In this document: piece after piece, positions 1-8,764 of the stretch | Layout of the letters: each line of letters starts with the position of its first letter | Numbering within the stretch: the first letter of the stretch is position 1 | Assembly: GCF_000716335.1 (NCBI RefSeq) | Contig: NZ_KL591028.1 | Span: forward strand, 1-30,277 | Source of the DNA: Streptomyces sp. NRRL S-118 | GTDB taxonomy: Bacteria > Actinomycetota > Actinomycetes > Streptomycetales > Streptomycetaceae | Length of the DNA stretch: 30,277 nt | Reading direction: 5' to 3' | The notes under the pieces: model-generated | Databases searched by the model: none | The model's input: only the letters and a program-made list of their open reading frames with translations | Told to the model about the DNA's origin: nothing | Position numbers and translations under genes: made by a program

Positions 1-73
1 GTACTGTGCGCTCCACGCCGACTCCGGCGCCATGTCGCACAGGAACCCGTATCCGTACGGAGGAACCCCCCAG

Positions 74-629
74 ATGACCCTGTCCATCAGACCGGGACGC
101 AGCGCCGCCGCCCTCGCGGCCGCGACGGCCGTCCTCGGCGTCACCGGTACGGCGCTCTCGGCCGTCCCGGCGGCGGCCCACACCCCCGCCTGGTCGGTGA
201 CCTGCTCCGAGGTGCAGGTCGACCTCACCGCCTACACGGCGGACGCGCCGAACCAGGTGACGGTCACCGTCGACGGCAAGGACCTGCTGCCGACCCGTAC
301 CTTCGGCCGTGAGTTCCACGAGAAGCTCCGGCTGCCCGATCACGACAAGGAGCTGACGGTCCGGCTCGTCGTGAAGGACGGCAGCGAAGGCGGGAAGTTC
401 TCGCGCGACGAGACCAGGACGGCCCCCCACGCCCACCGACACGCCGCCGTCGGCCGAGGTCCCGCCGGCCGAGCCGTCCACGCCCGCGCCCGGTCCCACC
501 GGCCCCGGCCTCGCCGAGACGGGCTCCTCCGGCACCACACCGCTGATCGGCGGCGCGGCCGCGGCCGTGCTGCTCGCGGGCGGCGGCATTCTCTGGGCCG
601 TCCGCCGGCGCCGTACGGCCCGGTCCTGA
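74..629 (+). pseudogene. LAETG sortase-anchored surface protein, reading frame broken
   Basis: A small exported protein meant to be fixed to the cell wall. The start is the ATG at 74, preceded by GGAGG at 59-63; an upstream ATG at 32 has no such site. Residues 1-36 form a signal peptide: basic start, Ala/Leu core, cleavage near VPAAAHT. The next ~80 residues are a small beta-rich domain. From the run of six C at 423-428 the original frame turns into Arg/His-rich nonsense ending at 655. The +1 frame gives a Pro/Thr/Ser/Glu wall-spanning stretch, then LAETG, a hydrophobic helix, an Arg-rich tail and a stop at 627-629. That is the full layout of a sortase substrate. With one C fewer the gene would encode 184 aa. 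LAETG is the motif known for Streptomyces class E sortases. The break could be a true mutation or a sequencing error in a homopolymer. Confidence 0.8.
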
Positions 630-823
630 CCGTTCGCCGTACGGCCCGGCCCTGACGGGTGGTGGAATCGGCCGGCGACCCGCGTGGAACGACCCGGTCC
701 CGACCCGTCCGGGTAGGGCTCGGTCCCGACACGTCGCGGTACGGCCCGGTCCTGACAGGTCCGTCGCCGGCCCACAGTCGTGGAGCCCGGTCCCGACGCG
801 TCGCGGTACGGCCCGGTCCCGTC
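609..823. repeat. Degenerate GTACGGCCCGGTCCTGAC repeats
   Basis: Four imperfect copies of a ~22-bp unit with core GTACGGCCCGGTCCTGAC begin near 609, 635, 735 and 802. The first copy holds the last codons and the TGA of the LAETG gene. The two later copies sit in a longer shared block (about 720-756 and 787-823, few mismatches). The gap to the convergent PHP gene at 924 holds only these repeats and a GGTGGC-type microrepeat near 845-880; no gene is supported there. Confidence 0.6.
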
Positions 824-923
824 CCGCCGCGGCCGGCAGCCTGGCGGTTGCCGTTGGCGTGGCGGTGGCGGTGGCCGTGTTGATGGCGGACGAGGCGCCG
901 GCAGCGGCTGTTCGCCCGTCGTC

Positions 924-1973
924 CTACCGCCCCGACCGGCCCGTCCGCGGCGCCCGGCGCGTGCGGGTCCAGGTGAGCAGGTCCCCGGCCGGCCAGGTGT
1001 TGATCACCCGGTCGGCCGGGACGCCGCACTCCTCGGCCCGCGCACAGCCCAGGATCTGCCAGTCGAGCTGTCCGGGCGCGTGGGCGTCGGTGTCGACGGC
1101 GAAGAACACCCCGGCCGCGACGGCCTCGCGCAGCAGCCGGCGCGGCGGGTCCAGCCGTTCCGGGCGGCTGTTGATCTCGACCGCGGTCCCCGACTCGGCG
1201 CACGCCGCGAAGACCTGCTCCGCGTCGAACCGCGACTCCGGCCGCTTGCCGCCGACCAGCCTTCCCGTGCAGTGCCCCAGCACGTCCACCAGCGGATTGC
1301 GGACGGCCCTGACCATCCGCCGCGTCATGGCGGGCGCGTCCATCCGCAGCTTGGAGTGGACCGAGGCGACCACCACGTCGAGCCGGTCGAGGAGTTCGGG
1401 CTCCTGGTCGAGCGAGCCGTCCAGCAGGATGTCGCACTCGATCCCGGTCAGCAGCCGGAACGGCGCCCACTGCTCGTTCAGCTCGGCGACCACGTCGAGC
1501 TGCTCCCGCAGCCGCTCCGCCGACAGGCCGCGGGCCACCGTCAGCCGCGGCGAGTGGTCGGTGAGCACCACCCACTCGTGGCCCATCGCCGCGGCGGTCC
1601 GCCCCATGACGTCGATGGGACTGCCGCCGTCCGACCAGTCCGAGTGCACATGGCAGTCGCCGCGCAGCGCCGCCCGCAGCCGGGCGCCCGGCGCGTCCGT
1701 GTCCCGCGCCCGCTCGCCGGCCTCCTCCTCCAGGCGCCGCAGGTAGGCGGGCACCTCGCCGGTCAGCGCCTCCCGCACCACCTGGGCGGTCTTCGGCCCT
1801 ACGCCCCGCAGCTTCTCCAGTGTCCCGGCCGCCGCCCGTTCGGCCACCTCGCTGCCGTCCAGGGCGGCCAGCGCCGCCGACGCGGTGCGGAAGGCGCGCA
1901 CGCGGTAGGTCGGCGCCTGCGCCCGCTCCAGCAGGAAGGCGATGCGGTCCAGTGCCTCCACGGGGTTCACCAT
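924..1973 (-). CDS. PHP-domain metal-dependent hydrolase with helix-hairpin-helix
   Basis: 349 aa, resembling the accessory and PHP portions of family X DNA polymerases without the polymerase domain. An N-terminal helical region (1-75) holds a helix-hairpin-helix motif, GVGPKTAQ at 57-64, a likely non-specific DNA contact. The PHP domain begins near 105 with HVHSDWSDG (108-116), then TDH (138-140), an E-C-D triad, a Ser-His segment and a DTDAH motif near the C-terminus. These are the expected metal ligands of a trinuclear phosphoesterase. The ATG at 1973 lies 8 nt after the stop of the SpoIIE-type phosphatase gene, so the two are probably co-transcribed. By family it is a phosphoesterase, possibly acting on DNA ends or a small phosphate ester. 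The substrate cannot be read from the sequence. Confidence 0.85.
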   Translation of the reverse strand: MVNPVEALDRIAFLLERAQAPTYRVRAFRTASAALAALDGSEVAERAAAGTLEKLRGVGPKTAQVVREALTGEVPAYLRRLEEEAGERARDTDAPGARLRAALRGDCHVHSDWSDGGSPIDVMGRTAAAMGHEWVVLTDHSPRLTVARGLSAERLREQLDVVAELNEQWAPFRLLTGIECDILLDGSLDQEPELLDRLDVVVASVHSKLRMDAPAMTRRMVRAVRNPLVDVLGHCTGRLVGGKRPESRFDAEQVFAACAESGTAVEINSRPERLDPPRRLLREAVAAGVFFAVDTDAHAPGQLDWQILGCARAEECGVPADRVINTWPAGDLLTWTRTRRAPRTGRSGR

Positions 1974-1981
1974 GCGACGTC

Positions 1982-4120
1982 CTAACCCTGCCTCGGTGAC
2001 GGGCCGATCTCGCACCACACCGCCTTGCCCTCGCCGCGCGGCTCCACACCCCAGCGCAGTGCCAGCGCGTCCAGGAGCAGCAGGCCCCGGCCGCCGGTCG
2101 CCGCCTCGCCCGGGGTGCGCCGCCGGGGCCACGCGCTGGAACGGTCCTGCACCGCCAGCCGCACCCGGCGCACCGGTTCGGGCAGGACCTCCAGCGTCAG
2201 CACCGCGCCGCCCTCGGTGTGCAGCAGCACGTTGCCGAGCAGTTCGCCGGTGACGAGTTCGGCGTCGTCCGCGAACTCCCGCAGGCCCCAGTCGCGCAGC
2301 GCCCGCCGCACCACCGCCCGCGCCTCCGACAGGCCCTGCGGGTCCGCCTGGTGGATGTACTGGTGGATGCGCGGCGCCCGCGGGGTACCCGGGTCCGGGC
2401 TGCGGCGCAGCACCAGCAGGGCCACGTCGTCGCCCGCGCCCCACCGCTCCCAGAACCGCTCCGACAGGTGGTCCGCCAGCGCTTCCGCCCCCGGCGGCCC
2501 GCTGCCCACCGCCCGCTCCAGGGCTTCGATCCCCTCCTCGATGTCCCCGCCCGGCTCCTCGACCAGTCCGTCGGTGCACATCACCAGCGTCTCGCCCGGC
2601 ACCAGGTCGAGGCGCGTCTCGGGGAACTCCTCGTCCCCGAAGACCGAGGCGATGCCCAGCGGCAGGCCGCCCGGCAGCTTGGGCTGCCCGACCCGTCCGT
2701 CCGTGTGCCGGATCAGCGGGCCCAGGTGTCCGGCCCGGACCGCCCGGACCGTGCCGGTGTCCAGGTCCACCTGGGCGTACGTGCAGGTGGCGAACCGCTC
2801 CGTGTCCAGCTCCGCGAGGAACCGGGAGGCCCGCGCCAGCACCGTGGACGGGGCGTGGCCCTCGCCGGCGTACGCGCGCAGGGCGATCCGCAGCTGGCCC
2901 ATGATCGCGGCCGCGTGGGTGTCGTGGCCCTGCACGTCGCCGACGACGATCCCGACCCTGCTCTTGGGCAGCGGGATCACGTCGTACCAGTCGCCGCCGA
3001 CCTGGCGGCCGCTCCATGCCGAGTGGTAGCGCACGGCGATCTCGCCGCCGTCGACGGTCGGGATGCGGCGGGGGAGCATCGCGGCCTGGAGGCCGGTGGC
3101 CAGTTCCCGCTCCTCGTCGAAGAGGATCGCCCGCTGGAGGGACTGGGCCACGATCGCCGCGAGTCCCAGCGTGAGGTTGCGTTCGTCCGCGCTGAACGCG
3201 GTGCGGCCCCGGTAGAACAGCGCCATCCCGCCCAGGGTGCGGGCCTGGGCGACCAGCGGCAGGTAGGCGGCGGCCCGGAACCGCAGCTGTCCGGCGTAGG
3301 GGGCGAGCACCGGGTAGTTGCGCACCAGCTCCTGGAACGAGCTGCTGAACAGCGGGCGCCCGCTCAGCACCGTCTCCGCCAGCGGCATCCCGCGCTCCAG
3401 CCGCCGCACCCGGAGGTCCTCCAGGACGTCGAGCGAGTCGCCGCTGAGGGCGATGATGTTCAGCGAGCCGTTCTCGACCAGGCCCAGCGCGAAACCGTCG
3501 GCGCCCAGCCTGGCCAGACCACCGGGGCCGGTCAGCGCGGCCGTGACGTCGTCCACGGTCACCGCGCGGGACAGCGCCTGCGTGGTGCGCTCGACCATGT
3601 TCGTCTGGCGCTTGCGGCGCTTCTCCAGTTCCAGCACGAACGTCGAGTGGGTGACCTCGAAGGTCGCGTCCCGGACGATCCCCACGATCCGGTGGGCCCG
3701 GTCCTCCCGGTCCCGCAGGATGCGCGCCTGCACGTGGGTCCACTGCGGCGATCCGTCGTCCAGCGGGATGCGGAAGTGCGCGGCGTACGACGAGCGGCCG
3801 CTGCTCAGCGCCTCCTTGATCACGCCCTCGAGCCGGATCCGTTCCTCCTGGTCCAGCCGTCGCACCAGGGAGCCGGGCCGGCTGTCGAACGTGCCGGGGG
3901 CCACGCCGAACACGAGCAGTCCCGCTTCGTCGACGTCGATCGTCCCGGCGTCGAGATCCCAGTCGAAGCTGCCCGTGCGGTTCATGGCGAGCCGCTCGGG
4001 CTGGCCGATCTCGCCGCTGTGTGCCCGGTTGTCCGTCATCCCCCTCATTGTCGATTGCGTCCCGGGGGAACGCCAAGGCATCGGCCGAGGGCACTGTCCC
4101 CGGCCCGTTGACGCGTTCAC
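1982..4120 (-). CDS. PAS-GAF-SpoIIE protein phosphatase with C-terminal ATPase domain
   Basis: 712 aa. Order: PAS fold (about 45-150, FDWDLDAG to VGIVRDAT), GAF sensor (about 175-330), PP2C-type SpoIIE phosphatase (about 345-560, with GGDWYDV, VGDVQGHD and CTDGLVE carrying the metal aspartates), then a GHKL/HATPase domain (about 600-712, with ELLGNVLLHT and GGRGLLLLD). By family it should dephosphorylate anti-anti-sigma proteins, while the ATPase domain may act as the matching anti-sigma kinase. This design is multiplied in Streptomyces and links a sensed signal to alternative sigma factors. There is no membrane segment, so it is cytosolic. I chose the GTG at 4120 because AGGAAGG lies 5 nt upstream; an internal ATG at 4039 has its purine run directly abutting the start. 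Probably in operon with the PHP gene. The signal and sigma target are unknown. Confidence 0.9.
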   Translation of the reverse strand: MNASTGRGQCPRPMPWRSPGTQSTMRGMTDNRAHSGEIGQPERLAMNRTGSFDWDLDAGTIDVDEAGLLVFGVAPGTFDSRPGSLVRRLDQEERIRLEGVIKEALSSGRSSYAAHFRIPLDDGSPQWTHVQARILRDREDRAHRIVGIVRDATFEVTHSTFVLELEKRRKRQTNMVERTTQALSRAVTVDDVTAALTGPGGLARLGADGFALGLVENGSLNIIALSGDSLDVLEDLRVRRLERGMPLAETVLSGRPLFSSSFQELVRNYPVLAPYAGQLRFRAAAYLPLVAQARTLGGMALFYRGRTAFSADERNLTLGLAAIVAQSLQRAILFDEERELATGLQAAMLPRRIPTVDGGEIAVRYHSAWSGRQVGGDWYDVIPLPKSRVGIVVGDVQGHDTHAAAIMGQLRIALRAYAGEGHAPSTVLARASRFLAELDTERFATCTYAQVDLDTGTVRAVRAGHLGPLIRHTDGRVGQPKLPGGLPLGIASVFGDEEFPETRLDLVPGETLVMCTDGLVEEPGGDIEEGIEALERAVGSGPPGAEALADHLSERFWERWGAGDDVALLVLRRSPDPGTPRAPRIHQYIHQADPQGLSEARAVVRRALRDWGLREFADDAELVTGELLGNVLLHTEGGAVLTLEVLPEPVRRVRLAVQDRSSAWPRRRTPGEAATGGRGLLLLDALALRWGVEPRGEGKAVWCEIGPSPRQG

Positions 4121-4155
4121 GTCACCTTCCTATGGTCTGTTCGAAGTCCTGATCA

Positions 4156-4748
4156 ATGTCCGAAATATCGAACATCCACGACTACGGCCTGCGGGTGAAG
4201 GCCACCAAGAAGTCCGGCAGGGAAGGCTTCCTCATCGCCTTCGGCGTACCCTCCACCGGCACCCATTACTGGTGGAACCTCGGCGGCTGGGGCAACACCC
4301 GCTCCGCCGTGGAGAAGTCCGTGGACGGCGGCAAGCAGACCCTGGTGGAGAACGGCACGACCATCGAGACCGGGCGCACCTACGACTTGCGTATCCAGGG
4401 GCGCGCCGCCAGGTCACGCTGTACCTCGACGGGCGCACGTGGGGCTCCTTCACCGACGACAAGGCCGCCGAACCCTTCCGCCAGGTGGTGACGCGGGACA
4501 AGGGCGACCTCGTGGTCAAGGTCGTCAACGCGCAGGCCGCGCCGGCCCGCACGCGCATCGACCTGGGCACGGCGGCCGTCGCTCCGGCGGCCCGGCTGAC
4601 CACCCTCCAGGGGGAGCCGGACGCCGTGAACACCGCGGACGCGCGCCCGGTGCGGCCGCGGCCGTCGACGCTGCGGGGGGTGGCGCGGGAGTTCACGTAC
4701 ACGTTCCCCGCGCACTCGGTCACCTTCCTGCGGATCAAGGCCGGTTGA
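4156..4748 (+). pseudogene. 3' remnant of GH51-type alpha-L-arabinofuranosidase
   Basis: Only the C-terminal part of a secreted arabinofuranosidase survives. From 4175 one frame reads HDYGLRVKATKKSGREGF and onward to YDLRIQ (4381-4398), a jelly-roll/LamG-like segment. Near 4396-4410 the frame shifts by one lost base and resumes as QVTLYLDGRTWGSF, ending FTYTFPAHSVTFLRIKAG with a stop at 4746-4748, which resembles the end of GH51 enzymes. There is no signal peptide and no catalytic domain. The apparent first codons (MSEISNI) are simply the translation of an operator-like palindrome at 4157-4174. This suggests that an internal deletion joined the promoter/operator directly to the 3' third of the gene. 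Family assignment rests on the C-terminal part only. Confidence 0.75.
4157..4174. promoter_or_regulatory. Operator-like palindrome, site 1
   Basis: TGTCCGAAATATCGAACA has 7-bp arms (TGTCCGA / TCGAACA, one mismatch) around AATA. Its reverse complement begins TGTTCGATATTTCG, identical over 14 bases to the site at 16219-16232 upstream of the dehydratase operon. A further TGTTCGAA lies at about 4138-4145. It now sits at the very edge of the arabinofuranosidase remnant. Confidence 0.55.
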
Positions 4749-4863
4749 CCGGACCGCCGGACCGCACCGGCCGGGAGGGGCGGCCGCCCCTCCCGGACGT
4801 GGCGGTGGACGGTGGCCCGTACGACTACGCGGTGCTCCGTGTCCCCCTCACCGCCGGCGGGGT

Positions 4864-6441
4864 TCAGGACGTGCGGACCACCCTCACCGGCTCCGTTCGG
4901 CCGGCCTTTCTCGCCTTCCCGCCCGTCGCACCCGCCACATAGGCCCGGTAGCCCGTCAGCCGCCCCAGGTCCGGCAACCGGTGGACGCGCCATCCCCGGA
5001 CGTACGCCGGGGGCCGCCCCGCGTCCGACACCAGGACCGCGACCGGCCGCTGGCGGGCCAGGGCGACCAAGCCCTGCGGGGTGATGCTGCCGTCGTGGCC
5101 GCCGGGCTGGCGCGAGGCGCAGCCGGCGCGGTAGGCGACGCGGATGGCGTCCTCGCCGCTGACCACGCACGGCGGACGCACCCCCTGCGCGTGCAGCGCG
5201 GCGGCGATCCGCGTCAGGTCCCGCGTGTCACGGCGCACCCTGTCCGCCACGCCGTCGAGGACGCGGTACTGGACCGCCAGGTGCGCCACCACGGCCAGGG
5301 CGACCAGACCCACGACGGTGCGCCGCCGGCTCCGCCGGGCCCGGGGGCGGCACACCCTCACCAGCCACCACGCCACGGGCAGCGCGAGCAGCGCGTAGGC
5401 CGGCAGCAGGAAGCGCGGCGCCGCGTAGCCGACCGTGAACAGGTAGGGCAGCGCCAGTGACAGCCCCACCGCGCTCGCCACCGCCATCTCCCTACGGTGA
5501 CGCTGCGTCCGGGCCGCGGCCGCCAGGCCGCCCGCCACCAGCAGCGGCAGCGTGACGAACCACACCGCGACCGCCGGGTGCGGCCAGGACACGTTGCACG
5601 GCCGGCACAGCGTCCGCCCGCCGAGCGCCCGTACGTGGTCGTCGAGGGACAGGTACCAGCCCAGGCCGCCCTGGATCTCGCTCGCCCGCGCAAGGCGCGC
5701 CCCCGGGCCCCCGTGCCGGGCGTAAGCCTCCAGGACCCAGTCCGTCCAGCCGACGGCCAGGCCCGCCGCGAGCGCGACCACCAGCAGCGGCCACCGCCAG
5801 GCCCGCATCAGCACCGCCGCGACGATCAGCGGCGCCGCCAGCCACACGGCGTCGGACGGCCGCATCAGACCCGTGAACGCCACTCCGCAGACCATGCCGG
5901 CGACCGCCCACCGGTCGCCAGGATCCCGCGCCGCCCGCAGGAAGCACCCGGTCGCACCCAGCGCCCCGAACGCGACCCACAGGTTCGGCATGACCTGACC
6001 GGCGTAGAACAGCGTGACCCACAGGCTCGCGAAGAGCGCTCCCGCCAGGGCGATGACCGGTGCCGGCAGCAGCCGCCGCCACACCCACAGCGCCAGGAAC
6101 AGACCACAGCCGGCCAGCACGGCCAGGTAGACGCGCAGTGCCGCGACGGAGGCCGTCATCGCCGCGACCGGCGCGGCGATGAACGTGACGCCCCGGGCGC
6201 GCGGCGCGCTGAAGAACGCCGCCGGCGCCTGCGGGCCGACCTGGCTGACGTACACCGTCTCGTCCCAGCCCAGCCCCAGGCCCGGGGCGACCACGACGAG
6301 ATGCGCGAGCGTGAACGCGGCCGCGACGGCCGCCAGCCACGGCAGCGGGCTCCCGCCCGCCCCGGCGCGCGGGTCCCGGCTCTCCTCCAGCGCCACGTGC
6401 GGCACGCGGCCGCGCGTACCCACGATGAGTGATTCCTGCAT
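4864..6441 (-). CDS. Polytopic membrane glycosyltransferase, GT39/ArnT-like (GT-C fold)
   Basis: 525 aa. A short cytosolic start is followed by a first membrane helix (PLPWLAAVAAAFTLAHLVVV). The first outer loop carries WDETVY, the acidic motif typical of GT-C enzymes that use lipid-linked sugars. About ten more hydrophobic segments follow, then a soluble C-terminal domain of ~120 residues facing outside. By family it would move a sugar from a polyprenyl-phosphate carrier to a protein, lipid or wall glycan; the acceptor is unknown. I chose the ATG at 6441 with GAGG just upstream; a longer reading to 6597 adds low-complexity sequence without a good ribosome site. The C-terminal loop has a CNVSWPHP segment and several Cys that could form disulfides. 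Divergent from the methyltransferase gene at 6658. Confidence 0.8.
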   Translation of the reverse strand: MQESLIVGTRGRVPHVALEESRDPRAGAGGSPLPWLAAVAAAFTLAHLVVVAPGLGLGWDETVYVSQVGPQAPAAFFSAPRARGVTFIAAPVAAMTASVAALRVYLAVLAGCGLFLALWVWRRLLPAPVIALAGALFASLWVTLFYAGQVMPNLWVAFGALGATGCFLRAARDPGDRWAVAGMVCGVAFTGLMRPSDAVWLAAPLIVAAVLMRAWRWPLLVVALAAGLAVGWTDWVLEAYARHGGPGARLARASEIQGGLGWYLSLDDHVRALGGRTLCRPCNVSWPHPAVAVWFVTLPLLVAGGLAAAARTQRHRREMAVASAVGLSLALPYLFTVGYAAPRFLLPAYALLALPVAWWLVRVCRPRARRSRRRTVVGLVALAVVAHLAVQYRVLDGVADRVRRDTRDLTRIAAALHAQGVRPPCVVSGEDAIRVAYRAGCASRQPGGHDGSITPQGLVALARQRPVAVLVSDAGRPPAYVRGWRVHRLPDLGRLTGYRAYVAGATGGKARKAGRTEPVRVVRTS

Positions 6442-6657
6442 GCCCGGCCTCGTTCGGGAGTATGCGGGTGACGGATTCCCCGGCCCTTCCCTCCCACCGT
6501 CCGGTGGTTCCGGCGCCCCCACCACGCCGGGACGGCACTCGGCCCAACGGACCCTCACGAACGAGTGAGCCACCGCCTCCCGCCGCCCCGCGGTCACACG
6601 TGGTTAGCATCCGCACAGGGGGAACGCCCACGGATGGCACGACCCACGGAGGCCGTC

Positions 6658-7461
6658 ATGCAGCAGACACCCGCATCCCGCCTGTCGGCGAACCGCGCAC
6701 GCCTCGGGCACAAGGTGCGCTACGCGCTGCGCCACCCGGGACGTGTGGTGCCGTACCTGCGCCGGGCCGGGCGGGACACCCTGCTGCGGCTGCGCCACGG
6801 CGGCGACCACATCGCCTACTACCGGGCCGTGATGGCGTCCGACACCGCCCGCAGCCCGGAGGCGGCGGTCGGCGGTGCGGCGTCGGCCGAGCGCTGGCTG
6901 GCCATCGGACAGATGCAGTTCGACTACCTGCTGTCGCACGGACTGCGTCCGCAGGACCGGCTGCTGGAGATCGGCTGCGGCAACCTGCGCGCCGGATGGC
7001 GGTTCATCCAGCACCTCGACGCCGGCCACTACTACGGCATCGACATCTCGCCCGACATCCTCATCGAGGCCAAGAAGACCCTGGTCCGCTACGGCCTGCA
7101 GGACAAGCTGCCCTACCTCACCCCCGTCGACGACCTGAAGCTCGACTTCCTCCCCGACGACGCCTTCACGGTCGTGCACGCGCACAGCGTCTTCTCCCAC
7201 TCGCCGCTGCACGTCATCGACGAGTGCCTCGCGCACGTCGGCCGGATCCTCGCCCCCGGAGGCTTCTTCGACTTCACCTTCGACCGCACCGAGGCCGCCG
7301 AGCACCAGGTGCTGGGGGAGGACTTCTACTACCGCACCGAGACGCTGACGCGCCTGGCCGCGCGGCACGGTCTCGTCGCCCGCTTCATGGACGACTGGGA
7401 ACGCCTGCCGCACGGCCAGTCGAAGCTGCGCGTCACGCACGCGGTCGCCACGCCGGCGTGA
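6658..7461 (+). CDS. Class I SAM-dependent methyltransferase
   Basis: 267 aa. The start is the ATG at 6658, 5 nt after CGGAGG; an in-frame ATG at 6634 has a more distant purine run. Residues 1-60 are a basic region (HKVRYALRHPGRVVPYLRR). The Rossmann core follows, with motif I LEIGCGNLRAGW near 103-114, an acidic post-I residue in YYGIDISPDI, and HAHSVFSHSPLHV where motif IV is expected. The end, SKLRVTHAVATPA, is a normal strand-7 ending. The acceptor is not evident; the divergent glycosyltransferase gene raises the possibility of a glycan or lipid substrate, but that is inference. A hairpin directly follows the stop. Confidence 0.85.
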   Translation: MQQTPASRLSANRARLGHKVRYALRHPGRVVPYLRRAGRDTLLRLRHGGDHIAYYRAVMASDTARSPEAAVGGAASAERWLAIGQMQFDYLLSHGLRPQDRLLEIGCGNLRAGWRFIQHLDAGHYYGIDISPDILIEAKKTLVRYGLQDKLPYLTPVDDLKLDFLPDDAFTVVHAHSVFSHSPLHVIDECLAHVGRILAPGGFFDFTFDRTEAAEHQVLGEDFYYRTETLTRLAARHGLVARFMDDWERLPHGQSKLRVTHAVATPA

Positions 7462-7464
7462 CGC

Positions 7465-7483
7465 CCGGCACCGGCCGTGCCGG
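7465..7483 (+). terminator. Hairpin after methyltransferase gene
   Basis: CCGGCAC / GTGCCGG, 7-bp perfect stem with a 5-nt loop, starting 4 nt after the stop. It opens a GCCGG/ACCGGCCTC microrepeat tract (to about 7570) that separates the convergent aldose epimerase gene and may end transcription from both sides. No T-tract, as usual in this GC range. Confidence 0.55.
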
Positions 7484-7581
7484 CCCCGCCGGCCCCGCCC
7501 GGCACCGGCCCCACCGGCCTCACCGGCCTCACCGGTCCCGCCGGCCCCCGGCCCCGCCCGTGCCGGACCCGCCGGACCCGC

Positions 7582-8745
7582 TCAGTGCGCCGAGAAGCTG
7601 TGCACCGTCACCGAGCGGTACGTCTCACCCGGACGCAGCACCGTCGACGGGAACTCCGGGCGGTTCGGCGAGTCGGGGAAGTGCTGGGTCTCCAGGCACA
7701 GCCCGTCGCTCTGCCGGTAGGTGCGCCCGGACGGTCCCCAGAGGGTGCCGTCCAGGAAGTTCCCGGAGTAGAACTGCACGCCCGGCTCCGTCGTCGCGAT
7801 CCGCATCGTCCGGCCCGAGACCGGGTCGCGCAGCGTCGCGGCGTACTCCGGACGCACGGTCACGCCCTTGTCCAGCACCCAGTTGTGGTCGTACCCCTTC
7901 GCGGTCACGAGCTGCTCGTGCGCGGTGCGGATGTCCTGCCCGACCGGCTTCCCGCGCCGGAAGTCGAACGGGGTGCCGGCCACCGCCGCGAGCTCGCCGG
8001 TGGGGATGAGCGTCGCGTCGGCCGGCGTGTAGCGGGAGGCCGCCAGCCGCAGCTCGTGCCCGAGGACCGAGCCGCTGCCCTCGCCCGCCAGGTTGTAGTA
8101 CGCGTGGTTGGTCAGGTTCACGACGGTGGCCCGCTCGGTGGTGGCCGTGTAGTCGATCCGCCAGTCGCCCCGGGGCGTCAGGGTGTACGTCACCCGCACC
8201 CGCAGCGTGCCCGGGTACCCCATCTCGCCGTCGCCGCTCACGTACCGCAGGACCAGCCCCACCCCGGCGGCCCCCGCGGTGAAGGGCTCCACGTCCCACA
8301 CCCGCTTGTCGAAGCCCTGCGTCCCGCCGTGCAGGCTGTTGGGGCCGTCGTTGACGGACAGCCGGTACGCCGTGCCGTCCAGGGTGAACCGGCCGCCCGC
8401 GATGCGGTTGCCGTAGCGCCCGATCAGCGCGCCGAAGAAGGCGGTGGCCGTGAGGTACTCGCCGAGGCTGTCGAAGCCCAGGGAGACGTTGGCGTACCGG
8501 CCGTGGCGGTCCGGTATCTCCAGGGACTGGACGATGCCGCCGTACGACAGCACCTTCAGCCGCGTGCCGCCGTTCTCCAGTGTCCAGCGGTACACCTTCG
8601 TCCCGTCGGGGAGCGTGCCGAACAGTTCCTGCACGGGTTCCTTCATGTGCTTCCCGCCCTCCGACGCGTACGACGTGCCGGCGGCTGCGGCCGTGAGTCC
8701 CGCGGCGGCCGCGGCCGCCAGCACCGTGCGTCTGCTCGTGTCCAT
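7582..8745 (-). CDS. galM: Secreted aldose 1-epimerase (mutarotase)
   Basis: 387 aa. It interconverts alpha and beta anomers of aldoses. The start at 8745 has GGAGG 6 nt upstream. The N-terminus MDTSRRTVLAAAAAAGL is a twin-arginine-type signal (SRRTVL) with cleavage near SYASEG, so the enzyme is probably exported folded. The GalM fold follows: GNRIAGG (sugar-contacting Asn/Arg), SLHGGTQGFDKRVW, the catalytic His in TNHAYYNLAG, and the catalytic Glu in TTEPGVQFYSGNFLDG. Full family length. It is the last gene of the minus-strand sugar-uptake operon, 19 nt after the permease stop. An exported mutarotase beside an ABC importer suggests that anomers are equilibrated before binding. The sugar itself is not shown by this gene. 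Confidence 0.92.
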   Translation of the reverse strand: MDTSRRTVLAAAAAAGLTAAAAGTSYASEGGKHMKEPVQELFGTLPDGTKVYRWTLENGGTRLKVLSYGGIVQSLEIPDRHGRYANVSLGFDSLGEYLTATAFFGALIGRYGNRIAGGRFTLDGTAYRLSVNDGPNSLHGGTQGFDKRVWDVEPFTAGAAGVGLVLRYVSGDGEMGYPGTLRVRVTYTLTPRGDWRIDYTATTERATVVNLTNHAYYNLAGEGSGSVLGHELRLAASRYTPADATLIPTGELAAVAGTPFDFRRGKPVGQDIRTAHEQLVTAKGYDHNWVLDKGVTVRPEYAATLRDPVSGRTMRIATTEPGVQFYSGNFLDGTLWGPSGRTYRQSDGLCLETQHFPDSPNRPEFPSTVLRPGETYRSVTVHSFSAH

Positions 8746-8764
8746 GTACGCCTCCAGTCAGGGG

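Noticed and set aside
1982..4094. Long minus-strand open frame continuous with the PHP gene
   Set aside because: Upstream of 1973 it is Arg/Gly/Ala/Pro-rich and runs in another frame of the well-supported SpoIIE-type gene; only the part from 1973 down is real.
4749..4863. Possible small gene between the arabinofuranosidase remnant and the glycosyltransferase
   Set aside because: No start with a ribosome site giving a plausible protein; treated as intergenic.
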